This document shows, piece by piece, positions 35,142 to 43,636 of a stretch of DNA of 64,000 nt. The position numbers and the translations under genes are program-made. Numbering within the stretch: position 1 is the first letter of the stretch; each line of letters begins with the position of its first letter. The DNA lies in NCBI RefSeq assembly GCF_031928785.1, contig NZ_JARQAL010000003.1; one strand, 5' to 3'. This DNA is from Enterococcus_C asini_A (GTDB taxonomy: Bacteria; Bacillota; Bacilli; Lactobacillales; Enterococcaceae). The notes under the pieces are model-generated. The model saw only the letters and a program-made list of their open reading frames with translations. It had not been told where the DNA came from and ran no database searches.

Positions 35142-36153
35142 ATTTTCCTTGAAGCGTTTAGGTTTAGTAATAGCTGGGTTGATTGTATTGGCTTGTTTTT
35201 TAGTGCCGATTCCTTTTTATGTAGAAGGTCCTGGGGCAACCATTGATTTATCCGAGTTAATTAAGGTCAATGGCAAAGAAGACCAGCACTCCGGTTCATT
35301 TTCTCTCACTTCGGTGGGGATCCGTCAAGGGACTGTGGCCACGGTAGCTAAGGCGAAGTTTTCTGATTTTGAAGACGTGGTTAGTAAAGATGAGCTGATG
35401 GGTGGGGCCACAACAGAAGAATACGATCAAATGCAGGCTTACTATATGGAATCCTCCCAAAACGCAGCCATTGAGCAAGCCTTGAAATTGGCCGATAAGC
35501 CCTATGAGATGACGTATTTAGGTGTCTATGTCATGGCAATCGACTCTGCTTCTAGCTTTTATGGCAAGATTGCCGTGGGAGATACAGTGACTAAGGTTAA
35601 CGGCAAAAGCTTTGCTGATGCGGATGCTTTAGTGGATTACGTTCACAATCAAACTGTGGGTGATGAAGTAACGGTGACGTATCTTCACAATGACAAAGAA
35701 AAAGAAGCCCGGGGCAAATTGATTGAATTACCTGAGCCAAATAAAGGAAAAGCGGGAATTGGAATTACATTGACCAGTCATACAAAAATCAAAACCGATG
35801 AAAAAATTGTCTTTGATGTGGACAATATCGGGGGTCCTTCTGCTGGATTGATGTTTACTTTAGAAATTTACCAACAGTTGATTGAGGAAGACTTGCGCCA
35901 AGGATTAGATATTGCTGGCACCGGGACTATGAATGCCGATGGAACAGTAGGGCAAATCGGTGGAATTGACAAAAAAGTTGCTTCTGCTGCAGAAAGCGGC
36001 GCAAAGATTTTCTTTGCACCAAAGGGTGAATCAGAAGAAGATACCAACTACAAAGAGGCCAAAGCTGCTGCCAAAAAATTGAGCACAGATATGAAAATTG
36101 TGCCCATAGCTACTTTAAATGATGCAGTGAGCTATTTAGAGAAGTTGAATTGA
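35131..36153 (+). CDS. sepM: SepM/YlbL-type PDZ and Lon-like serine protease
   Basis: One N-terminal membrane anchor (residues ~10-30), a PDZ domain (about 125-210) and a Lon-type Ser-Lys protease domain with the serine motif GGPSAGLMF near residue 236 and the lysine region GQIGGIDKKVASA. Streptococcal SepM trims the competence pheromone; Bacillus YlbL acts on a division inhibitor after DNA damage. The substrate here is unknown. The ATG at 35131 is inside the end of coaD with GGAAAG upstream. 340 residues. Confidence 0.92.
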   Translation: MKNKFSLKRLGLVIAGLIVLACFLVPIPFYVEGPGATIDLSELIKVNGKEDQHSGSFSLTSVGIRQGTVATVAKAKFSDFEDVVSKDELMGGATTEEYDQMQAYYMESSQNAAIEQALKLADKPYEMTYLGVYVMAIDSASSFYGKIAVGDTVTKVNGKSFADADALVDYVHNQTVGDEVTVTYLHNDKEKEARGKLIELPEPNKGKAGIGITLTSHTKIKTDEKIVFDVDNIGGPSAGLMFTLEIYQQLIEEDLRQGLDIAGTGTMNADGTVGQIGGIDKKVASAAESGAKIFFAPKGESEEDTNYKEAKAAAKKLSTDMKIVPIATLNDAVSYLEKLN

Positions 36154-36164
36154 TGTTATGACAG

Positions 36165-36197
36165 CCAGTGACGAGGTTTTATTGTCACTGGTTTTTA
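36165..36197 (+). terminator. Terminator after sepM
   Basis: CCAGTGAC and GTCACTGG pair around 11 bases, then T5. Confidence 0.88.
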
Positions 36198-36214
36198 AAT
36201 TTTGAACGACGATG

Positions 36215-36223
36215 TGGTATAAT
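36215..36223 (+). promoter_or_regulatory. Extended -10 promoter of the DUF1149-VOC pair
   Basis: TGGTATAAT, 30 bases before the GTG start of the DUF1149 gene. Confidence 0.7.
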
Positions 36224-36253
36224 TTGCAATAGCATAAGTAAGGAGGAAGACAC

Positions 36254-36649
36254 GTGGAAATAAAACGTCAAAAACCCGTGGTCGAAGCGTATCACTATGA
36301 TCAACGGATTCCAGATCAAGAATATGAAACAAAATTAAATGTAGGGTTTGCGCCATTGGAGTCAAATGATCCAAACTATCCGAAAGAAAATAGTATTTTA
36401 GGAACTCGCTTGGAATTCCTTTTGGCTTTTAAAGAGTATGTTCTCTCCGGTCAAATCAGTCAGATTAACCATATTGTGAATCGTAAAATTGCCAACCAAG
36501 AAGATTTAACCAAAGAAGAAATTGATGAAATCGTAGAGCCCTTGTTCGATTTAGTCGAACGAATTAGCTATGAAGTAACGGAAATCGCTACGGACGAACC
36601 TGGCTTGAAATTAAACTTCCATGCAGATGCCACACTCGCGGAGGAATAA
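36254..36649 (+). CDS. DUF1149 family protein
   Basis: Small acidic soluble protein (131 aa) with the pattern of the Lactobacillales family DUF1149: KRQKPVVEAYHYD at the start, then LGTRLEFLLAFKEYVLSGQISQINHIVNR and a C-terminal helix rich in Glu with LVERISYEVTEIATDEPGLKLNF. The fold resembles SecB-like proteins according to family descriptions; no function is established. GTG start with AAGGAGGAAG upstream. Followed by the VOC gene after 1 base. Confidence 0.75.
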   Translation: MEIKRQKPVVEAYHYDQRIPDQEYETKLNVGFAPLESNDPNYPKENSILGTRLEFLLAFKEYVLSGQISQINHIVNRKIANQEDLTKEEIDEIVEPLFDLVERISYEVTEIATDEPGLKLNFHADATLAEE

Positions 36650-36650
36650 G

Positions 36651-37028
36651 ATGTTTAACAGTGAAACTCAAGTGATGCTTTATATGAACGATGTGGCAGC
36701 AGCAGGGGCTTTTTGGCAAAGTTTAGGCTTTGTAATCCTAGACGAAACAGAAGCAGATGGAACATTAGTCTTGGAAATCGCACCAACGGCTACTAGTAAT
36801 CTGCATTTTGTCATTTATGATTTAACGTATGTGCAAAGTCATTCTCCTGAGGTTAACATTGCAACGCCATCGGTTATGTTTGAGGCGAAGGATGTTTTTG
36901 ACTTGTATCAAAAAATGCAAATTCAAAATGTTACATTAGGCGAATTGGTACAATTAGGTGATCGGTTGATTTTTAACTTTGCCGATCCTGAAGGAAATTA
37001 CTTCGCCGTTAGTGGCTTAGCTGAATAA
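36651..37028 (+). CDS. VOC (glyoxalase/bleomycin resistance) superfamily protein
   Basis: Beta-alpha-beta-beta-beta modules of the vicinal oxygen chelate fold: MLYMNDVAAAGAFWQSLGF at the start and LIFNFADPEGNYFAVSG at the end, with MFEAKDVFDLYQKM between. Metal ligands typical of glyoxalase I are not all obvious, so enzymatic activity is uncertain. ATG at 36651 after GCGGAGG. 125 residues. Confidence 0.8.
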   Translation: MFNSETQVMLYMNDVAAAGAFWQSLGFVILDETEADGTLVLEIAPTATSNLHFVIYDLTYVQSHSPEVNIATPSVMFEAKDVFDLYQKMQIQNVTLGELVQLGDRLIFNFADPEGNYFAVSGLAE

Positions 37029-37035
37029 AAATTAG

Positions 37036-37082
37036 AAGACATTTGCTTTTGAGAATATCAACAGCAGATGTCTTTGATTTTT
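37036..37082 (+). terminator. Probable terminator after VOC gene
   Basis: AAGACATTTGC and GCAGATGTCTT pair with one mismatch around 17 bases; TGATTTTT follows. Confidence 0.6.
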
Positions 37083-37195
37083 ACTGAAAAGAATAGGACA
37101 ATTTGTTTCTTACTAGCAGACTAGTCGCCTTCTTCGCATTTCTTTTCAAAATAGCGTACACTTGACTTGAGTAATTGAGTTAGGAGGTGGCAAAA

Positions 37196-37930
37196 TTGAA
37201 ACCTTATGTATTTGCCATAGGGGATGTCCATGGGATGTATGATTTGTTTAGCCAAGTTGCAGATTATTATGAGCCTAAATTGCATCAATTGGTGCTAATG
37301 GGGGATATAAATGACCGGGGGCCACAAGTGAAAGCGAGTTTTCTACTGGCAAAAAAATTAGTAGAAGAACACGGTGCTGTTTATTTAATGGGAAATCACG
37401 AAGAGTTATTGCTTTATTTTTTGGCCCATCCAGAAGATGTGGGACAACTCTATGAACAAAATGGTGGCCGACAAACCATTGAAAGCCTCTTACACAAAGG
37501 CGCGTGGGAAGAATATTCCCCAACGGAAATTGCCATGATGATCAGAAGCCGATATAAGGACTTAGTTGCCTTTTTAGCAAGACGACCTTTGTATTATGAA
37601 TGGGGCCCTTATGTTTTTGTTCACGCTGGAATTGATTTGGGACAAAAAGATTGGCATAAAACCAGTCCTCATGACTTTGTTTGGATTCGAGAAGCTTTTC
37701 ATCAAGGCAAAAATCACACGGGAAAGACCATTGTTTTTGGTCATACCATTACTCCAGCATTACATGGAGATATGATGACTACAGATCTTTGGCATCAAGA
37801 TTATAAGATTGGCATTGATGGTGGAGCGGTCTTTGGCGGTAGTCTTCACGGGGTGATCTTTGATACTGAAGGGATTGTCCAAGACATTGAGTACCAAAAT
37901 TTAGAGGGACCGTGGCAGCCTTCCATTTAA
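37196..37930 (+). CDS. Calcineurin-like metallophosphoesterase (serine/threonine phosphatase type)
   Basis: All metal-ligand blocks of the PP2A-like/ApaH-like family are present: GDVHGMYD (residues ~9-16), MGDINDRGP, GNHEELL, and C-terminal VFGHTITP and GIDGGAVFGG. Substrates may be protein phosphoserine/threonine, diadenosine polyphosphates or cap-like nucleotides. Start TTG at 37196, eight bases after AGGAGG; a GTG at 37187 lies inside the Shine-Dalgarno. 244 residues. Monocistronic between terminators. Confidence 0.9.
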   Translation: MKPYVFAIGDVHGMYDLFSQVADYYEPKLHQLVLMGDINDRGPQVKASFLLAKKLVEEHGAVYLMGNHEELLLYFLAHPEDVGQLYEQNGGRQTIESLLHKGAWEEYSPTEIAMMIRSRYKDLVAFLARRPLYYEWGPYVFVHAGIDLGQKDWHKTSPHDFVWIREAFHQGKNHTGKTIVFGHTITPALHGDMMTTDLWHQDYKIGIDGGAVFGGSLHGVIFDTEGIVQDIEYQNLEGPWQPSI

Positions 37931-37941
37931 AGAACAGTAAA

Positions 37942-37976
37942 ACAGATTCTTGCTGAAAAGTGAGAATCTGTTTTTT
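37942..37976 (+). terminator. Terminator after metallophosphoesterase gene
   Basis: ACAGATTCT and AGAATCTGT pair around 12 bases, then T5. Confidence 0.88.
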
Positions 37977-38018
37977 ATGGTAAAATAATTTGAATTGGAT
38001 AAGAAAGGTGTGACCCCA

Positions 38019-40187
38019 GTGGAAGCAAGTATTTTTGAACTATTAAAACAAGAGTTAACCCAGTATCGTCCCCAACAGATGAAACGAGTATTGGATTTAT
38101 TATTAGAAGGTAACACGGTCCCTTTTATTGCCCGTTATCGAAAAGAAGCGACAGGAAATTTAGATGAAGTGCAGATTCGGGAAATCGAAGAACGCTATCA
38201 CTATTTAGAAAACTTGGAAAAACGCAAAGAAGAAGTCTTGCGTTTAATTGAAGAACAAGAAAAGTTGACACCAGAACTTAAATTTGCGATTCAAAAAGCT
38301 AGCAAAATGCAGCAGTTAGAAGATTTGTATCGTCCTTACAAGCAAAAGCGCCGTACTAAAGCGACGTTTGCAAAAGAAAGAGGACTAGCGCCATTCGCCT
38401 CTTGGCTGATGACGTTGCCAAGTGAAGGCGATTTAATTGCCGTGGCCTCTGAGTACATCAACCCAGAAAAAGAAGTACCAGATGTAGACGCTGTCCTTGC
38501 AGGGGCTCACGAGATTTTAGCAGAGGAATTTGGAGATAATCCAGATTTTCGTAAGTGGATTCGCACATATACAGAAAATCATGGTCAATACGTCAGCAAG
38601 GTGAAAGACGAAGAAAAAGATGAAAAAGGCGTTTACGAAATGTATTACGACTTTTCTGAACCGATTAAAAAAATGGTCTCTCATCGCATTTTGGCTACGA
38701 ATCGAGGAGAAAAAGAGGGAATTTTAAAAGTTGCTATTGAAGTGCCAGAAGCAAGTATTTTAGAGTATTTGCAAAAGCAGCTATTGCCTAAACAAACAAT
38801 CGCCAAAAGTGTGATTCAATCCGCCTATGAAGATGCTTATAAACGGTTTATTGCACCAGCGTTGGAACGGGAATTTCGCGGTCAATTAACAGAAGCTGCC
38901 GATGAGCAAGCCATTGATGTCTTCGGCGAAAACTTACGGAATTTATTGTTACAGTCACCATTAAAAGGGAAAGTCGTCATGGGTTTCGATCCGGCTTATC
39001 GTACCGGGTGTAAATTAGCCATTTTAGATGCTACCGGAAAAGTCTTGGGAATTTCTGTAATTTACCCCCATGCGCCAGCAGCCCAGGCTAAGCGTGCTGC
39101 CGCTAAAGATCAGTTTGTCGAGTTAATTGAACGCTATGGTGTGGAAATGGTAGCCATTGGCAATGGGACTGCCAGTCGAGAATCAGAGCAATTTGTAGCA
39201 GAACAATTGCATCGAGTTGATCGGGATGTCTTTTATGTGATTGTCAATGAAGCTGGAGCCTCCGTTTATTCTGCCAGTGATATTGCTCGAAGTGAATTTC
39301 CGGATTTGGCCGTGGAAGAACGTAGCGCCATTAGCATCGGTCGGCGCTTACAAGATCCGCTAGCAGAGTTGGTGAAAATTGATCCAAAAGCCGTGGGGGT
39401 AGGACAATACCAACACGATGTCTCTCAAAAACGTTTGGGTGAGCAACTGGATTTTGTGGTGGAAACGGTAGTTAACCAAGTAGGAGTGGATGTAAATACA
39501 GCTAGTCCGCAACTTTTGCAACATATTTCTGGTTTGAATAAAACTACTGCCCAGAATATTTTGAACTATCGAGAAGAAAACGGAGCCTTCAATGCTCGTA
39601 ATCAATTAAAGAAAGTACCACGTTTGGGGCCTAAAGCTTACGAACAGGCGATTGGTTTTTTGCGAATTCCCGGAGGCAAACAAGTGTTAGACAACACGGG
39701 GATTCACCCAGAAAGCTATGAGGCTGCCAAGGCTGTGCTAGAAGCAGCTAAACTTACTGAAAAAGAATTGGGCACACCAAAAGCTGCAGAAGCATTAAAG
39801 GCTTTGGATTTAACCAAATTGGTAAATGAATTAGGCGTGGGAAAAGCCACTTTACAAGATATTGTGAAAGCATTGATTCAACCGGGTCGGGATATGCGGG
39901 ATGAAATGCCAGCACCATTGCTGCGAAAAGACGTTTTAAAAATGGAAGACTTACTACCTGGCATGGAATTAAAAGGTACTGTGCGCAATGTGATTGACTT
40001 CGGGGCTTTTGTAGACATCGGCGTCAAACAAGATGGTTTGGTGCATCTTTCTAAACTTAGCCAACGTTTTGTCAAACACCCGAAAGATGTGGTGGCAGTG
40101 GGTGATATCGTCACCGTTTGGGTGGAGAGTGTGGATCTTAAAAAAGGTCGCATCGCGTTAACCATGTTGGAACCGAAAAAGGAATAA
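38019..40187 (+). CDS. tex: Tex family S1 RNA-binding transcription accessory protein
   Basis: Nucleic acid-binding protein resembling eukaryotic Spt6. N-terminal helical Tex domain with VPFIARYRKEATGNLDE, a YqgF/RNase H-like domain (GFDPAYRTGCKLAILD), a double helix-hairpin-helix (GVDVNTASPQLLQHISGLN, FNARNQLKKVPRLGPKAYEQ) and a C-terminal S1 domain (GTVRNVIDFGAFVDIGVKQDGLVH). The GTG at 38019 is eight bases after AAAGGTG; a TTG 24 bases upstream lacks a site. 722 residues. sprT follows after 3 bases, as in Bacillus ydcI-ydcK. Confidence 0.95.
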   Translation: MEASIFELLKQELTQYRPQQMKRVLDLLLEGNTVPFIARYRKEATGNLDEVQIREIEERYHYLENLEKRKEEVLRLIEEQEKLTPELKFAIQKASKMQQLEDLYRPYKQKRRTKATFAKERGLAPFASWLMTLPSEGDLIAVASEYINPEKEVPDVDAVLAGAHEILAEEFGDNPDFRKWIRTYTENHGQYVSKVKDEEKDEKGVYEMYYDFSEPIKKMVSHRILATNRGEKEGILKVAIEVPEASILEYLQKQLLPKQTIAKSVIQSAYEDAYKRFIAPALEREFRGQLTEAADEQAIDVFGENLRNLLLQSPLKGKVVMGFDPAYRTGCKLAILDATGKVLGISVIYPHAPAAQAKRAAAKDQFVELIERYGVEMVAIGNGTASRESEQFVAEQLHRVDRDVFYVIVNEAGASVYSASDIARSEFPDLAVEERSAISIGRRLQDPLAELVKIDPKAVGVGQYQHDVSQKRLGEQLDFVVETVVNQVGVDVNTASPQLLQHISGLNKTTAQNILNYREENGAFNARNQLKKVPRLGPKAYEQAIGFLRIPGGKQVLDNTGIHPESYEAAKAVLEAAKLTEKELGTPKAAEALKALDLTKLVNELGVGKATLQDIVKALIQPGRDMRDEMPAPLLRKDVLKMEDLLPGMELKGTVRNVIDFGAFVDIGVKQDGLVHLSKLSQRFVKHPKDVVAVGDIVTVWVESVDLKKGRIALTMLEPKKE

Positions 40188-40190
40188 TTC

Positions 40191-40640
40191 ATGACCAACC
40201 AAGAATTGCAAAAATTAGTAGAAGAGATTTCATTAAAAAGTTTCGGCCGGCCTTTTAAGCACCAAGCCATCTTTAATCCACGCTTGAAAACGACGGGAGG
40301 GCGTTATCATTTACAAGATCATCATTTGGATTTTAATCCGAGTCTTTTTGACCAAGTAGATGAAACTGTCCAGCAAGGCATTATCGTGCATGAGTTGTGT
40401 CATTATCACTTGCATTTGACAAAACGAGGCTATCGCCATCAAGACCGGGATTTTAAAGAGCTATTGCAAGCCACCCAAGGGTTACGCTATGCTCCAAGAA
40501 TCAATTCCACAACGGATAAACCGAGAAGGCAGCTTCACTATCACTGTCAAGAATGTGGTCAAGAATATGTACGACAGCGCCGCATTGACACAAGAAAATA
40601 CCGGTGTGGTCGCTGCCGGGGGCCTTTAGTTTTGCTTTAA
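40191..40640 (+). CDS. SprT-like zinc metalloprotease family protein
   Basis: HELCH (HExxH zinc-protease motif, about residue 67) with a further His, and a C-terminal zinc ribbon CxxC...CxxC (YHCQECGQEYV, YRCGRCRG). This is the SprT/YdcK family, related to Spartan proteases that cut DNA-protein crosslinks; bacterial function is not proven. Start ATG with AAAAAGGAA upstream. 149 residues. Likely co-transcribed with tex. Confidence 0.9.
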   Translation: MTNQELQKLVEEISLKSFGRPFKHQAIFNPRLKTTGGRYHLQDHHLDFNPSLFDQVDETVQQGIIVHELCHYHLHLTKRGYRHQDRDFKELLQATQGLRYAPRINSTTDKPRRQLHYHCQECGQEYVRQRRIDTRKYRCGRCRGPLVLL

Positions 40641-40673
40641 GTCCTTGATGTTTAAGAAAATGGCAAGAATCAA

Positions 40674-40715
40674 CACAAAAAGTGAGCGCAAGAAAACTTG
40701 GTTGCACTTTTTGTG
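40674..40715 (+). terminator. Hairpin after sprT, overlapping the murC promoter
   Basis: CACAAAAAGTG and CACTTTTTGTG are perfect 11-bp inverted copies, extended inside by GCGCAAG/CTTGGTTGC. There is no following T run, so termination is uncertain. The right arm contains the -35 of the murC promoter. Confidence 0.5.
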
Positions 40716-40730
40716 AATTTGTTAGATAAT
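40703..40730 (+). promoter_or_regulatory. murC promoter
   Basis: TTGCAC (40703-40708) and GATAAT (40725-40730) are 16 bases apart, 70 bases before the murC start. Confidence 0.6.
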
Positions 40731-40799
40731 GTGGTTCGTAAATCGTAACGTAACAGATGTAGTTAAGAGTGAATCCAAGAAAAGAGGACAACTATTCAT

Positions 40800-42134
40800 A
40801 TGACAGCTAAGAATAAACTTTACCATTTCGTCGGCATTAAAGGCTCAGGCATGAGCTCATTGGCGTTGGTTTTACATGAAAAAGGGTATCGTGTGCAAGG
40901 TTCTGACGTAGAGGAATACTTCTTCACACAACGGGATTTGGAAAAAGCCGGAATTAAAATTTTACCTTTTGATGCAGCGAATATTGAAGCCGACATGGTA
41001 ATTATTGCCGGGAATGCTTTCCCGGACACTCATCCAGAAATTGTTCGGGCCAAAGAACTTGGGGCAGAAGTAATTCGCTACCATGATTTCATCGGTCAAT
41101 TTATTAAAGATTACACTAGTATTGCGGTAACAGGTTCTCACGGAAAAACTAGTACCACAGGTTTATTAGCTCATGTCTTTAGTGGAGTGAGTCCAACCAG
41201 TTATCTGATTGGGGATGGTACTGGGCACGGAGTTCCTGATGCAGATTTCTTTGCCTTTGAAGCTTGTGAATACCGTCGTCATTTCTTGGCTTATTCACCA
41301 GATTATGTGATCATGACCAATATTGATTTCGATCATCCGGATTACTACCATAGTATTGATGATGTTTTTGATGCTTTCCAATCCATGGCTAACCAAGTGA
41401 AAAAAGGCATTTTTGCTTATGGCGATGATCCTTATTTGCGGAAAATCCAAGCCGATGTACCGATTTATTATTACGGTGTTAGCGAAAATGATGATATTCG
41501 AGCTTATAATATTAAACGGACCACAAAAGGTTCTGAGTTTGACGTGGCCATTAAAGGGGAATTCGTCAGCCATTTTGAACTGCCCGCATTTGGGAAACAC
41601 AATATTTTAAATGCCCTAGGAATTATTGGCGTGGCCCATTTAGAAGGGATTCCAATGGCCGAAGTAGGGGAAGAAATGAAAAGCTTCGGTGGTGTAAAAC
41701 GGCGCTTTACAGAAAAGAAAGTGGCGGATATGCTAATTGTGGACGATTACGCCCACCATCCAGCAGAAATCAAAGCAACCATTGATGCTGCTCGCCAAAA
41801 ATATCCTAAAAAAGAAATCATCGCCGTCTTCCAACCCCATACTTTCACTCGGACCATTGCTTTAATGGACGATTTTGCGGAAGCTTTGGATTTAGCTGAC
41901 CAAGTATACCTTTGCGATATCTTTGGCTCTGCTCGAGAAACAAAAGGCGATGTGAAGATTGAAGATTTAGGTGCTAAAATTAAAAAAGGCGGCCAAGTCA
42001 TCAAAGAAGAAAATATGTCACCTTTATTAGACTATGAAAATGCGGTAGTCATCTTTATGGGTGCCGGAGATGTTCAAAAATTTGAGCAAGCTTATGAGAA
42101 GCTATTAAGTAATACAACTCGTAACGTTTTATAA
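40800..42134 (+). CDS. murC: UDP-N-acetylmuramate--L-alanine ligase
   Basis: Adds L-alanine to UDP-MurNAc, the first peptide-stem step of peptidoglycan synthesis, in the cytoplasm. N-terminal Rossmann loop GIKGSGMSSLALVL, Mur ligase ATP loop VTGSHGKTSTTGLLAH, central DHPDYYHS and the C-terminal domain with DYAHHPAEIKATI and FQPHTFTRT. 444 residues, normal. Start ATG at 40800 after AAGAGGAC. It is alone between its promoter and terminator. Confidence 0.97.
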   Translation: MTAKNKLYHFVGIKGSGMSSLALVLHEKGYRVQGSDVEEYFFTQRDLEKAGIKILPFDAANIEADMVIIAGNAFPDTHPEIVRAKELGAEVIRYHDFIGQFIKDYTSIAVTGSHGKTSTTGLLAHVFSGVSPTSYLIGDGTGHGVPDADFFAFEACEYRRHFLAYSPDYVIMTNIDFDHPDYYHSIDDVFDAFQSMANQVKKGIFAYGDDPYLRKIQADVPIYYYGVSENDDIRAYNIKRTTKGSEFDVAIKGEFVSHFELPAFGKHNILNALGIIGVAHLEGIPMAEVGEEMKSFGGVKRRFTEKKVADMLIVDDYAHHPAEIKATIDAARQKYPKKEIIAVFQPHTFTRTIALMDDFAEALDLADQVYLCDIFGSARETKGDVKIEDLGAKIKKGGQVIKEENMSPLLDYENAVVIFMGAGDVQKFEQAYEKLLSNTTRNVL

Positions 42135-42144
42135 TTGAAAACAC

Positions 42145-42187
42145 TGGCAGCCAGAAAAGAAAGTTTTTTCTGGCTGTCATTTTTTTA
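42145..42187 (+). terminator. murC terminator
   Basis: TGGCAGCCAGAAAA and TTTTCTGGCTGTCA pair, followed by T7. Confidence 0.9.
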
Positions 42188-42319
42188 AGAACTGGATAAG
42201 AACAAAAGTGGGCAGAATGAAAAGCGTACTGCAACAAATGAACTTCATTGGAATCAATAGTCACTTTTATTTGGTAAGCCCATCATTTTTAAAAGAAGTT
42301 GCTTTTAGGTGAAGAATGC

Positions 42320-42347
42320 TTGCACTTTTTAATGGTTTTGATAGAAT
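42320..42347 (+). promoter_or_regulatory. Promoter of the MaoC-like gene
   Basis: TTGCAC (42320-42325) and TAGAAT (42342-42347) with a 16-base spacer and a TG at the extended position. The TTGCACTTTTT string and the 16-base spacer are shared with the murC promoter. Confidence 0.7.
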
Positions 42348-42390
42348 TGAAAGTATCAATTAAACAACACTTAACTGTGGAGGGAAAAAC

Positions 42391-42852
42391 GTGCAGATAA
42401 ATCGAAATAAGCGCATGGGAAAAACAATTGAAGAAATTGAGGAGGGAGACTCGTTATCTTTAACGGAATCCATTGAAGACAATCAGTTGTTGTTATATTT
42501 AGGCTTAACCAATGATGCCAATCCTTTATATATCCAACATGATTACGCCCAAGAAACCGAATACCAACGGCCAATCGTACCAAGTGTGATGCTTATGGGA
42601 ATCATTACTTCTGCCATCAGCAAGCATTTGCCTGGTCCTGGATCTCATGTCGTAAATTTTTCTGTGAATTTTATTGAACCAGTTTATCATTATGAAACTT
42701 TGACTTTTCAATTTGAAGTGATCAAAGTAGATAAGATGAAAGATGTAGTAACCATTTCCGTAGAAGCAGTCAACGTGGAAGACAGTCGGGTGCTAGATGC
42801 GGTAGTGATGGTACAACCACCTTCAAGAAAAGAGCGTGATGAAATTGAATAA
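42391..42852 (+). CDS. MaoC-like hot-dog domain protein (enoyl-CoA hydratase type)
   Basis: The hydratase-2 motif is visible: LTNDANPLYIQHDYAQE (catalytic Asp and His about residues 51 and 58) followed by IVPSVMLMGIITSAIS and the hot-dog strands HVVNFSVNFIEPVYHYETLTF. Family members hydrate enoyl-CoA or -ACP; the substrate is unknown. Start GTG at 42391 after GGAGGG; a later in-frame ATG at 42415 is an alternative. Overlaps the next gene by 14 bases. 153 residues. Confidence 0.82.
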   Translation: MQINRNKRMGKTIEEIEEGDSLSLTESIEDNQLLLYLGLTNDANPLYIQHDYAQETEYQRPIVPSVMLMGIITSAISKHLPGPGSHVVNFSVNFIEPVYHYETLTFQFEVIKVDKMKDVVTISVEAVNVEDSRVLDAVVMVQPPSRKERDEIE

Positions 42853-43561
42853 TCCAAATATACGAGCACCAAAATCTGATTTAATAATCAATGATGTGAG
42901 TGGCTTGAATCGCTTTTATGGGAAAGTCTATGGCATTTTTGCCGCAGGACTAGGCTTAAGTGCGGTGACAGCATATCTGGGGGCTGAAGTTTTCCAAGCA
43001 CAAGTACTTAACTTTATGATGCGTTTTCCTTTAGGTATTTGGGGATTATGGATTCTCCAATTAGTTCTAGTTGGAGTGATGGGGAAAAAAGCTATGAAAA
43101 ACCCTGCTTTGACATTAGCCGGCTTTGTGGTGTATTCCTTGCTAACAGGATTGACCCTTTCCATTACATTGAGTATGTATACTTCGGCAACGGTAGTACA
43201 AGCCTTTGTTACCGCTATGGTGACCTTTGCTGGGGCGGCAGCCGTGGGAATGTTTATCAAAAAAGACTTAAGTATGCTAGGCCGTATCGGTATGATCTTA
43301 GTTTGGGGCTTAATCATTACCATGCTGTTGAATGTGTTCTTCTTTAAGAGTGGTGGATTGGACTTAGTGATTTCCTTTATTGGCGTTTTAGTCTTTACCG
43401 GTTTAACCGCTTATGATAATCAAATGATTAAAAATTATTATGGCCAGTTTCAAACCACAGAAAATACGGGGATTGCAACTTTTGTAGCTTTGCAGTTGTA
43501 CTTAGATTTTATCAATATTTTCTTATTCTTACTGCGGATCTTTGGTTATGATGACAATTAA
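42839..43561 (+). CDS. BAX inhibitor-1/YccA family membrane protein
   Basis: About seven membrane helices with the family C-terminal pattern: FTGLTAYDNQMIKNYYGQ and ALQLYLDFINIFLFLLRIFG. Bacterial members such as Bacillus YetJ are pH-sensitive calcium leak channels with two key Asp residues; Asp is present in TAYDNQ and LYLDFIN. Start ATG at 42839, within the end of the MaoC gene, so coupled to it. 240 residues. Confidence 0.92.
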   Translation: MKLNNPNIRAPKSDLIINDVSGLNRFYGKVYGIFAAGLGLSAVTAYLGAEVFQAQVLNFMMRFPLGIWGLWILQLVLVGVMGKKAMKNPALTLAGFVVYSLLTGLTLSITLSMYTSATVVQAFVTAMVTFAGAAAVGMFIKKDLSMLGRIGMILVWGLIITMLLNVFFFKSGGLDLVISFIGVLVFTGLTAYDNQMIKNYYGQFQTTENTGIATFVALQLYLDFINIFLFLLRIFGYDDN

Positions 43562-43572
43562 AAAATGCAGTA

Positions 43573-43616
43573 AAAAGCTATTTTGGAAGCTAGTCTTTCA
43601 AAATAGCTTTTCTTAT
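43573..43616 (+). terminator. Terminator after the BAX-inhibitor-like gene
   Basis: AAAAGCTATTTTG and CAAAATAGCTTTT pair perfectly; TCTTATTT follows. Confidence 0.8.
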
Positions 43617-43636
43617 TTGGGGCTAGGAGGAATTAC

